DNA of 6,913 bases from Sphingomonadales bacterium (GCA_013298745.1 JAAFIT010000131.1:1-6913), one strand, 5' to 3'. Shown: positions 1 to 5,765, counted from the first letter of the stretch. Numbers and translations are program-made. The notes: a model not told the origin generated them from the sequence alone.

Positions 1-347
1 TCGCTATTGCTCTCGTAATTCTGGCCCTTGGGCGTCTTGGTGACGCTGGAAAAGACCTGCAACGCGACATTGCCGGCCTCGAGCCGCGGCAGATCGACAT
101 GGCCGCGGTCGCTGGCGTCGTTGAGATTGCGCTTCCACATCAACGTGTCCGCGTGGAGATCGACGATGTCGAGTTGCTTGTGCAGCGCCGCTGCTGCCTC
201 TGAAACCGGCCATATGCCGCTGCCTTCGATCTTGTTCATCGAGTCCTCGACGAACTTGGGGGCGAAGATGAAGAACGCCGGCGGCACCATGATCAGCACG
301 ATGGCAAGCGGCGCCACCCAGCGCGTCAGTGTCGGGCTCATCGGCAT
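1..347 (-). CDS. Membrane dipeptidase, peptidase family M19 (N-terminal part, cut by window edge)
   Basis: Only the first 115 residues are visible; the gene continues beyond position 1. Residues 11-29 form one hydrophobic segment, read as a signal anchor or signal peptide. After a short helical stretch comes DLHADTL at 63-69, the usual start of the M19 metallo-dipeptidase barrel. In that family His65 and Asp67 (H-x-D) would be ligands of the binuclear zinc site. The following GHVDLPRLEAGNVALQVFS (82-100) is also typical of M19 enzymes. Members hydrolyse dipeptides, often with a D-residue at the C-terminal side; the substrate here is unknown. The N-terminal anchor suggests action in the periplasm or at the membrane. 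The start at 347 is preferred over the in-frame ATG at 341 because a GGGGA ribosome-binding site lies 10 bases upstream of it. It lies 57 bp after folA on the same strand, so it may be co-transcribed with thyA-folA. Confidence 0.85.
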   Translation of the reverse strand, partial: MPMSPTLTRWVAPLAIVLIMVPPAFFIFAPKFVEDSMNKIEGSGIWPVSEAAAALHKQLDIVDLHADTLMWKRNLNDASDRGHVDLPRLEAGNVALQVFSSVTKTPKGQNYESNS

Positions 348-393
348 GTGGTCGTCATCCCCAATATCGTGTTGTGGCTGCGTGACGAGAAAG

Positions 394-413
394 CGGGCTC
401 CGGGTCAAGCCCG
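394..413 (-). repeat. REP-like hairpin overlapping the folA stop codon
   Basis: On the minus strand this reads CGGGCTTGACCCGGAGCCCG. It can fold as CGGG-CTTGA-CCCG (413-401) or as CGGGCT...AGCCCG (413-394). The core matches 12 of 15 bases of the palindrome at 6501-6519. The A/T pair next to the CTTGA loop there is a G/C pair here, a compensatory change. The TGA inside the loop is the folA stop codon. It could be a degenerate dispersed repeat, an mRNA 3'-end hairpin or coincidence. The CTTTCTCGT that follows on the minus strand is too weak a T-tract to call a terminator. Confidence 0.4.
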
Positions 414-905
414 TCGCACCAGCGTCACGAAGCTGTAGCCCGGCTTTTCGCCCTCCGCCGGATGCGCCACGCGTGCCACTTCCTGCCAGCGCGACGGATC
501 AAACGCCGGCATGATCGTATCGCCTGCGGGCGCCGCGTCGATTTCGGTCAGTTCGATGCGGGTCGCGCTCGGCAGGGCCTCGGCATAGATTTGCGCGCCG
601 CCGATGACCATGATCGCATCGGCGCGGGCGCGCGGATCGAGCCCCGCAGCGGCAATGGCTTCGGCGAGGTTGGGCACCACCGTCACGCCTTCGGCGTGCC
701 AGCCGGCATCGCGGGTGAGGACGATGTTGTGGCGGCCGGGAAGCGCCTTGCCGATTGAATCAAAGGTCTTGCGGCCCATGATCACCGGCTTGCCGACAGT
801 TATCGCCTTGAAATGCTTCAGATCGGCCGGGATATGCCAGGGCAGTGCGCCGGCATTGCCGATGACACCGTTGCTCGCGCGGGCGACGACGAGGACAAGC
901 TCCAT
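405..905 (-). CDS. folA: Dihydrofolate reductase
   Basis: This 166-residue protein has the normal length of a chromosomal bacterial DHFR (E. coli 159). It reduces dihydrofolate to tetrahydrofolate with NADPH in the cytoplasm and is the target of trimethoprim. Visible landmarks are the N-terminal strand with NGVIG (12-16) and the Met20-type loop, then LPWHIPADLKHF (21-32) with the catalytic acid Asp28. The cofactor-binding VIMGRKTFDSIG spans 41-52, PGRHNIVLTR spans 56-65, and IMVIGGAQIY spans 98-107 with the GG cis-peptide. No key residue is missing. The ATG shares its A with the thyA TGA (TGATG), so translation is probably coupled. This is the common thyA-folA order, which pairs the enzyme that makes dihydrofolate with the one that recycles it. 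The gene ends inside a hairpin-forming repeat. The open frame extends upstream into thyA, but only this start fits the family. Confidence 0.97.
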   Translation of the reverse strand: MELVLVVARASNGVIGNAGALPWHIPADLKHFKAITVGKPVIMGRKTFDSIGKALPGRHNIVLTRDAGWHAEGVTVVPNLAEAIAAAGLDPRARADAIMVIGGAQIYAEALPSATRIELTEIDAAPAGDTIMPAFDPSRWQEVARVAHPAEGEKPGYSFVTLVRRA

Positions 906-1831
906 CAGACCGCGACCGGCGCCGCGATCGCCGGGTGCGGATCGTAACCGGTGACCTGGAAATCCTCGATGCGATAGCTGAAAATGTCGTCCGGGCGACG
1001 CAAAATGTCGAATTTCGGGAAAGCCCGGGGTTCGCGCGCCAATTGTTCGGTCACCAGATGTTCGTGATTGAGGTAAAGATGGCAATCGGCGCCCATCCAC
1101 ACCATCTCGCCGGGTAACAAATCGCATTGTTGCGCCAGTAAGCGTAATAACATCGATGCTTCGAATATATTAAAAGCGAAGCCCAAACCCAGATCGCACG
1201 AACGTTGATAGAGAATGCTTGACAGCCTGTTGCCGTTGATAAAGTATTGATAGGTCATATGGCATGGAGGCAAGGCCATATCGCCAAGTTCGGCAACGTT
1301 CCAGCCGGTAAAGATATGTCGTCTGCTTGAAGGATTGTGCCTCAATCCATGAACAAGATCAGTAATCTGGTCGATGCCATGCGCATCGCGGCTGTAAAGC
1401 CCGTTGTCGGTTGGCGTGTAGCGCGGCCAATGGCGCCATTGCGCGCCATACACTGGGCCGAGATCGCCCCAGCGTGCGGCGAACTGATCGTCGGCGATAA
1501 TGCGGGCTTCGAAGGCATCGCGATCAAGGGTTTCGCCACTTTCGGCATTGAATTTCGCCAATGGCCAATCGGTCCAGATGTGGACGCCTTGTTCGACAAG
1601 CCGGCGGATATTGCGATCGCCCGACAGAAACCAGATCAGTTCCCGCGCCGCCGGCTTCCAGAATACCCGTTTGGTCGTCAGGATCGGCACGGTGCCGTCC
1701 GACAGGTCGAACCGCATCGTCTCGCCGAACAAGGCGCGGGTGCCGGTGCCGGTACGGTCGCCGCGTTCTACGCCGGTCGTCCAGACGCGGTGCATCAGAT
1801 CGAGATATTGGGCTTCGGCAGCGTTGCTCAT
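905..1831 (-). CDS. thyA: Thymidylate synthase
   Basis: This 308-residue ThyA methylates dUMP to dTMP with methylene-tetrahydrofolate, yielding dihydrofolate. Seen directly are DRTGTGT (25-31, phosphate-binding Arg26), RELIWFLSGD (63-72), WGDLGPVYGAQWRHW (121-135), ALPPCH with nucleophile Cys190, QRSCDLGLGFAFNI (209-222, with Asp213 and dUMP-binding Asn221) and the C-terminal GYDPHPAIAAPVAV. It is longer than E. coli ThyA (264) because of an insert at about 90-120, as in the long-form enzymes of the Lactobacillus casei type, plus a smaller insert near 138-150. The start at 1831 (MSNAAEAQYLDLM) places the QYLDLM motif as in homologues. An in-frame ATG at 1909 would add 26 unrelated basic residues. 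The codons for residues about 166-240 are strikingly AT-rich (TTA four times, ATA, AGA, AGG), unlike the rest of the gene and its neighbours. Confidence 0.97.
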   Translation of the reverse strand: MSNAAEAQYLDLMHRVWTTGVERGDRTGTGTRALFGETMRFDLSDGTVPILTTKRVFWKPAARELIWFLSGDRNIRRLVEQGVHIWTDWPLAKFNAESGETLDRDAFEARIIADDQFAARWGDLGPVYGAQWRHWPRYTPTDNGLYSRDAHGIDQITDLVHGLRHNPSSRRHIFTGWNVAELGDMALPPCHMTYQYFINGNRLSSILYQRSCDLGLGFAFNIFEASMLLRLLAQQCDLLPGEMVWMGADCHLYLNHEHLVTEQLAREPRAFPKFDILRRPDDIFSYRIEDFQVTGYDPHPAIAAPVAV

Positions 1832-1836
1832 GACCC

Positions 1837-1866
1837 TATATCGGCGACCCGGCGCCGAAGGGTCAA
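1837..1866 (-). promoter_or_regulatory. Possible thyA promoter
   Basis: On the minus strand TTGACC (1866-1861) is followed after 18 bases by GATATA (1842-1837). Transcription from this pair would begin near 1830, at or next to the A of the thyA ATG at 1831, giving a leaderless or nearly leaderless mRNA. The only Shine-Dalgarno-like bases, AGGGT, sit unusually close to the ATG. The call rests on motif matching alone, and a promoter further upstream is possible. Confidence 0.3.
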
Positions 1867-2065
1867 CCGCACCTTTGCCGGCACGACGGGTGGAAACGGC
1901 TTTCGCCATTACGAAGAGTTCATTATGGCGGCGGCATCGCAGCGCCGGCTGCGGATTGGCTTCGCCTTTCGGGCACCGGTGTGGCGGGAAATTGGTCCGG
2001 GGTCGCTGGTAAATGCGATCAGCTGTCGCCAGCGCGGATCAAGGGTGCCCTGGTATCGCGGACCA

Positions 2066-2096
2066 TCGACACATTGCCCTCCCTTTGTGTCGACAC
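2066..2096. promoter_or_regulatory. TCGACAC inverted/direct repeat cluster upstream of the nfrB-like gene
   Basis: TCGACACA (2066-2073) and TGTGTCGA (2086-2093) form a perfect 8-bp inverted repeat around a 12-bp spacer. The right arm also lies within the perfect 10-bp palindrome GTGTCGACAC (2087-2096). TCGACAC therefore occurs twice in the same orientation, 24 bp apart, and once inverted. It ends 50 bp before the GTG start at 2147. This is a reasonable operator candidate, or an RNA hairpin if it lies in the leader. The binding protein is unknown; the MerR-type regulator at 4732-5433 is one possibility. Confidence 0.4.
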
Positions 2097-2146
2097 CGTG
2101 TGCCGGGGCACTCGAACCGGCCGCGCCAAGCATCGGCTGACGTAGG

Positions 2147-3547
2147 GTGCACGACACCGGAACTTTGCTGTTCATTGTGGCGCATCTGTCACTGGGCCAG
2201 ATCATTCTGGTGCTGGCGCTGGTGATGGCGGTGTCGGGGCTCGACGACCTGTTTGTCGATCTGGTCTTTCTCGTGCACGCGGCGTGGCAGCGATTGCGTA
2301 GCGCCCACCGCCCGCCACGCCCCGATCTTGCCACGCTGCGCGCCGTGCCCGCCGCGCCGATGGCGATCATTATTCCTGCCTGGGACGAAGCGGCGGTGAT
2401 CGGGGCGATGCTCACGCGGCTGTTGGCGACGCTCGATTATCCGGCCGTGCGCATCTTCGTTGGCGTTTATCCCAACGATCCCGCCGGGATCGCAGCGGTT
2501 GGCGCGATCGCGGATCCGCGCCTGTCGGCCATCATCTGTTCTCACCCCGGACCGACAACCAAGGCCGATTGTCTCAATCATCTGTGGCGGGCACTGCTGG
2601 CGGATGAAGTGACCAGCGGACGGCGCTTTGCGGCGGTGGTGCTGCACGATGCCGAAGATGTCATCCACCCCCAGGAACTCCGGGTGCAGAATGGCCTGAT
2701 GCCGGGCCTGGCGATGGTGCAACTGCCGGTCGAGCCGCTGCCGGATACCGAATCGCGCTGGGTCGCCGGCCATTACCTCGACGAATTTGCCACCGGCCAT
2801 ATCAAGGATGTGGTGGTGCGCGCCGCGCTGGGTGCGGCGGTGCCGTCGGCAGGCGTCGCCTGCGCCATCGATCGTGACATGCTTGGGCGCATTGCCGACG
2901 CGGCGGGCGGAGATCCGTTCGATGCAACCTGCCTTACCGAAGATTATGAGCTTGGCTTGAAGATCAAGGCGCTCGGCGGCGCTACGGCCCTGGTGCGCGT
3001 GCACTGTGCCGATGGCATCGGGGTCATTGCCACGCGCGAAAATTTTCCCGCCAGTTTTGATACGGCGCGGCGACAAAAGACCCGATGGTTGCTCGGGATC
3101 GCGCTGGCCGGCTGGGACCGGCTGGGCTGGCCGGGCGGGGCCGCCGATCGCTACATGCTCGCCCGTGATCGCAAGGCGGTGGCGGCGGCGCTGACGACGC
3201 TTGCCGCCTATGTCGTGGCATTTCTGGCGGTCATCGATGCGGCGCTGCTGCGCTGGGTATTTCCCGATCTGGCGGTGCCACCCTTGTTCAGCCCGCTGGC
3301 GACCGCGCTGGCGCTGGCCAATCTGGCGATGGCGATCTGGCGGCTGGCAATGCGTGCTGCCTGCACCCAGCATATCTATGGCTGGGCCGAAGGCGCCCGC
3401 GCGGTGCCGCGCGCGCTGGTCAGCAACGTCATCAACGCCGCTGCCGCATGGTCGGCGTGCCGACGCTACTGGATCATGCTTGATGGCGGTGGCGCGCTGG
3501 CCTGGGACAAGACCGCGCACCGCTTTCCGACCAGCCTGGCGGTGTGA
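2147..3547 (+). CDS. nfrB: NfrB-like inner-membrane family 2 glycosyltransferase, lacking the C-terminal MshEN region
   Basis: This 466-residue processive-type family 2 glycosyltransferase closely resembles the N-terminal part of E. coli NfrB, the exopolysaccharide synthase needed for phage N4 adsorption. A membrane segment at about 7-29 leads into SGLDDLFVD (30-38). Then come IIIPAWDEAAVIG (74-86), IFVGVYPNDP (103-112), PGPTTKADCLN (134-144), the DxxD metal/sugar site HDAED (167-171), VPSAGV (232-237), LTEDYE (263-268, catalytic TED) and QKTRW (310-314, the QxxRW motif). Membrane segments follow at about 345-370 and 378-403, and the protein ends just after AWDKTAHRFPT (452-462). E. coli NfrB (about 745 residues) continues from that point into c-di-GMP-binding MshEN sequence, absent here. 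The GTG start puts SGLDD within one residue of its position in E. coli. The ribosome-binding site is poor. The stop overlaps the next gene's GTG. The sugar made is unknown. Confidence 0.85.
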   Translation: MHDTGTLLFIVAHLSLGQIILVLALVMAVSGLDDLFVDLVFLVHAAWQRLRSAHRPPRPDLATLRAVPAAPMAIIIPAWDEAAVIGAMLTRLLATLDYPAVRIFVGVYPNDPAGIAAVGAIADPRLSAIICSHPGPTTKADCLNHLWRALLADEVTSGRRFAAVVLHDAEDVIHPQELRVQNGLMPGLAMVQLPVEPLPDTESRWVAGHYLDEFATGHIKDVVVRAALGAAVPSAGVACAIDRDMLGRIADAAGGDPFDATCLTEDYELGLKIKALGGATALVRVHCADGIGVIATRENFPASFDTARRQKTRWLLGIALAGWDRLGWPGGAADRYMLARDRKAVAAALTTLAAYVVAFLAVIDAALLRWVFPDLAVPPLFSPLATALALANLAMAIWRLAMRAACTQHIYGWAEGARAVPRALVSNVINAAAAWSACRRYWIMLDGGGALAWDKTAHRFPTSLAV

Positions 3548-4722
3548 AAACCGCATTGCTGACCGGTGCAGGGCGGCCGCTCCGAGTGCTGCTTCTCATG
3601 GTGTTTGCCGGGCTGGCATGGCTGGCGACGCGGGTGCCCGATGTGATCACGGATTATGATGCCGTGATCGCGGCGAATGCGATCCCTGAACTGCGCAGCG
3701 GACCGGTCGAGCTGGCGCCGAATGCTGCTCAAATTCCGGCCAGCGTGTTGCCCGCTTTGGCTGTCGCGCCGCCGTCGCGCCGCACGGCTCCACCTTCAAG
3801 GCCAGGGCAAGCCAACACGTTTAAGGCGATGGTGCCGTCGTCACCGATTGTGCTGGAGGTGGCGCCCGTCACTGCTGCCGCACCGATTGCTGCAGATGCC
3901 GCTCCACCCGCTGCTGTCGTCGCCGTAATCCCGGGCTTTGATCTTGCTGCGGCCGCCTATGCCCGGCTAGCGGCCGGCGACCGGCGCGGCGCCGACGCGC
4001 TGTTCAACGCGGCACTGGCGGCCGCAGCCGACAAGGATGTGCCACAGGCGGCGGACTGGCGCCGCGCCCAGCGCCAGTTGCGACGGCGTTGGTCGGGGGA
4101 TGCCTATGTGCTGTGGCGCGATAGCGGGCTGGCGGGACCGGCGGCGAGTCCGGTGCTTGGCGGCGGCCAGTCGGGTGCCGGCCTGTTCTACAGCGTTGAT
4201 CCGCTGGCGCGTCGGCCACTCGCCGTGTTTGGTCGTGTCTATGCAGCGCACGAAAGTGCCATCGGCATTGATCCGGCGACGGCGCAGGCAGCGATTGGGC
4301 TGCGCTGGCAGTTGCGGCCCGGGATCTCGATCGCGGCGGAACGGCTGATTGCCATCGGCGCCGCTACCAGCGGTGATTGGAACCTGCGCGTGGCTGCCGG
4401 CAGCGCGCGGCGTGTCGGTCGCGTCGATGTCGATGGCTATGGCGAGGCTGGGGCGCGCGGCAATGGCGATCTTTATGCTGGCGGAGAAGCGCATGCCCGG
4501 CTGCCGATCGGCCGGATCGGTTCGGTGCAACTGGCGGCGGGGCCCGGCTTGTGGGGCAGCGTGCAATCGACTGGCAGCGTCGTCGGCCGCGTTGACGTCG
4601 GTGTGGGCGCCATGGCGCGGCTACCGGCGGGGCTGGCGGTCAGTGGCGACTGGCGGTGGCGGGTGGCGGGCAATGCCGCACCGGGCAGCGGCCCGGCTGT
4701 AACGATCGGAATGGCGTTCTGA
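3544..4722 (+). CDS. NfrA-like envelope protein with a C-terminal NfrA_C-type domain
   Basis: The GTG start overlaps the stop of the upstream glycosyltransferase (GTGTGA), implying coupled translation; this is the nfrB-nfrA order of E. coli. Of 392 residues, 13-29 form a hydrophobic signal sequence or anchor after a basic start. Residues 50-130 are a Pro/Ala-rich low-complexity linker. Residues 133-160 (AAAAYARLAAGDRRGADALF) look like a single TPR-type helix pair. From about 205 to the end, GGGQSGAGLFYSVDP, GLRWQLRPG-ISIAAERL and GDWNLRVAAGS match my memory of the C-terminal domain of NfrA, the outer-membrane N4 receptor. The tail alternates in beta-strand style and ends in Phe (TIGMAF), as many outer-membrane barrels do. 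E. coli NfrA is about 990 residues with many helical repeats, so this is a strongly reduced version. The inferred role is export or anchoring of the glycan made by the NfrB-like enzyme. The domain match is less certain than that of the partner. Confidence 0.7.
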   Translation: MKTALLTGAGRPLRVLLLMVFAGLAWLATRVPDVITDYDAVIAANAIPELRSGPVELAPNAAQIPASVLPALAVAPPSRRTAPPSRPGQANTFKAMVPSSPIVLEVAPVTAAAPIAADAAPPAAVVAVIPGFDLAAAAYARLAAGDRRGADALFNAALAAAADKDVPQAADWRRAQRQLRRRWSGDAYVLWRDSGLAGPAASPVLGGGQSGAGLFYSVDPLARRPLAVFGRVYAAHESAIGIDPATAQAAIGLRWQLRPGISIAAERLIAIGAATSGDWNLRVAAGSARRVGRVDVDGYGEAGARGNGDLYAGGEAHARLPIGRIGSVQLAAGPGLWGSVQSTGSVVGRVDVGVGAMARLPAGLAVSGDWRWRVAGNAAPGSGPAVTIGMAF

Positions 4723-4731
4723 TCGCCATGT

Positions 4732-5433
4732 TCAGCTGTTGTCGTTGGCGACGCGGCGCCGTTCGCCGAGCTTCTTCAGCAGCGCGCGGGTGCGGAGTTG
4801 CGAAAGTAGCTCGTTGATCACCGACACGCCGCGCTCTGCCATGTCGAGCGCTTGCGCTTCGCTGACATGGCCGGCGGTGCCCTGCAGGAACAATCGCATT
4901 TCCTGGTTGGTCACCCATTCGATGAATTCGAGGTAAAAGCCCATCTGGACGTTGCTGAAGCCCAGTTCCTCGGTGAAGCCGATGTCGTTGAGTTCCTTGA
5001 ACGCGCCCAGGATCGCTGCGTCGCGCGATGTCAGCATGCCATCGGCATCGATGCTGACCATCCCCATCGCGACATGTTCATCGAGGATGCGGCGTTCGAT
5101 GCCCAATTGTTCGGCAACCTCGCTGGCCGGAAGCCGTGCCAGACCACCGGCTTCGAGGCGTGCCGCGAGCAAGGCATCGAGCATCGGAAAGGCGTCGGGC
5201 GCCAGCCAGCGGTCACCATCGGCGGAATCGAGCAGCGTGCGGATGACGGCGAGCGGCAGGAAACGCTCCTCCTGCAGGCGCTTGATGGCGCGCAACCGGG
5301 TGACATGTTCGGCATTATAGGCGGCGGAGTTGCGGCTGGTGCGCTTCGGCTCGGGCAACAGGCCTTCGCGGATATAGTAGCGTATGGTCTCGCGCCCGAC
5401 ACCACTGGCCTGTTCAAGTTCGCGCATCCGCAT
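4732..5433 (-). CDS. MerR-family transcriptional regulator
   Basis: This 233-residue protein starts with a standard MerR winged helix. MRELEQASGVGRETIRYYI (3-21) is the helix-turn-helix, REGLLPEP (22-29) the wing entry, and Y39-F58 carry the second helical pair with LRAIKRLQEERF. There are no cysteines, so a thiol-based metal or redox sensor is unlikely. Residues 102-142 (ASEVAEQLGI..., ending LTSRDAAIL) resemble a second, degenerate MerR-like helix-turn-helix. The rest is helical and probably contains the dimer and effector part; the ligand is unknown. The tail RRRVANDNS is basic. It converges on the NfrA-like gene with only 9 bp between stops and no obvious terminator. ATGs at 5433 and 5427 are both possible and neither has a clear ribosome-binding site. 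Regulation of the nfr-like pair is only a neighbourhood guess. Confidence 0.9.
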   Translation of the reverse strand: MRMRELEQASGVGRETIRYYIREGLLPEPKRTSRNSAAYNAEHVTRLRAIKRLQEERFLPLAVIRTLLDSADGDRWLAPDAFPMLDALLAARLEAGGLARLPASEVAEQLGIERRILDEHVAMGMVSIDADGMLTSRDAAILGAFKELNDIGFTEELGFSNVQMGFYLEFIEWVTNQEMRLFLQGTAGHVSEAQALDMAERGVSVINELLSQLRTRALLKKLGERRRVANDNS

Positions 5434-5503
5434 CGCGTTGGATTAGCAGGGTTCGGTCGTGCTGGCCATCAGGCGCTTGTCTGTCTGGCGTGAGCTTGTG
5501 ATA

Positions 5504-5647
5504 ATGACGCGTATGAGCCACCTGGGTTTTCTGGCGCTGATGATCGGCTTGTTCGCCGGCATATTCGTTTTGGCCGATCTTATGCAGCGTAACACAGGGC
5601 CTTGGTGTTCTCTGCACAATGGGCACGTGCGGTGTCCGTCGCGGTAG
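5504..5647 (+). CDS. Possible small single-pass membrane protein
   Basis: This 47-codon frame (or 44 from the ATG at 5513) encodes one hydrophobic span, LGFLALMIGLFAGIFVLADLM, then a short tail with two cysteines (C-x8-C within WCSLHNGHVRC). It fills the gap between the divergent MerR-type gene and tRNA-Gly. In favour are the coherent membrane helix in a GC-rich genome and the lack of a competing gene. Against are the weak ribosome-binding site (only GTGA or GAG-like bases) and the small size. I do not recognise a family. Confidence 0.4.
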   Translation: MTRMSHLGFLALMIGLFAGIFVLADLMQRNTGPWCSLHNGHVRCPSR

Positions 5648-5651
5648 CGCG

Positions 5652-5680
5652 TTGACCAGCCGGCGGCGCTTGTGGCAAGT
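5652..5680 (+). promoter_or_regulatory. Possible tRNA-Gly promoter
   Basis: TTGACC (5652-5657) lies 17 bases before GCAAGT (5675-5680), which would place the transcription start near 5687, five bases before the mature tRNA 5' end. The -35 match is good and the -10 is poor, which is common in alphaproteobacteria. This is a motif call only. Confidence 0.3.
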
Positions 5681-5691
5681 GCCGCTCTGCT

Positions 5692-5765
5692 GCGGGTATA
5701 GCTCAATGGTAGAGCACTAGCCTTCCAAGCTTGTGATGCGGGTTCGATCCCCGCTACCCGCTCCA
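5692..5765 (+). tRNA. tRNA-Gly, anticodon TCC
   Basis: A complete cloverleaf is visible. The acceptor stem is GCGGGTA/TACCCGC (5692-5698 with 5755-5761), the D-arm GCTC-AATGGTA-GAGC (5701-5715) and the anticodon arm CTAGC-CTTCCAA-GCTTG (5717-5733) with TCC at 5724-5726. A four-base variable loop follows, then the T-arm GCGGG-TTCGATC-CCCGC (5738-5754), discriminator T5762 and an encoded CCA. It reads GGA and GGG codons. The anticodon stem has a U-U mismatch at pair 28-42 (5718 and 5732); the rest pairs well. The minus-strand open frame over this gene (about 5443-5766) is an artefact. Confidence 0.97.

Larger units (their letters stand above)
1832..2146. other. Divergent intergenic region between thyA and the nfrB-like gene
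   Basis: These 315 bases separate two divergently transcribed genes and should hold both promoters. Open frames crossing the region on either strand have no recognisable protein features. They look like chance extensions of neighbouring frames in GC-rich DNA. Apart from the possible thyA promoter and the TCGACAC repeats near 2066-2096, there are short GACCC/GGGTC repeats (1832-1836, 1846-1850, 1860-1864) and a GTGCC-GG-GGCAC inverted repeat (2100-2111). I saw no RNA gene or clear sigma-70 promoter for the plus-strand gene. Confidence 0.6.

Noticed and set aside
1831..1909. Upstream in-frame ATG of thyA at 1909, adding 26 basic residues
   Set aside because: The added residues do not resemble the start of any ThyA I know, there is no good ribosome-binding site, and MSNAAEAQYLDLM at 1831 fits the family start.
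1337..2140. Long plus-strand open frame over thyA and the intergenic region
   Set aside because: Mirror of the thyA coding strand in GC-rich DNA; the translated product shows no domain or coherent composition.
1909..2415. Minus-strand open frame spanning the intergenic region, ending with TAATG at 1909
   Set aside because: It overlaps the start of the nfrB-like gene, has no recognisable features, and the TAATG contact involves an ATG that is probably not used.
2189..3556. 455-codon minus-strand open frame antisense to the nfrB-like gene
   Set aside because: Arg/His/Gln-rich product typical of antisense frames; the plus strand encodes a clear glycosyltransferase with all its motifs.
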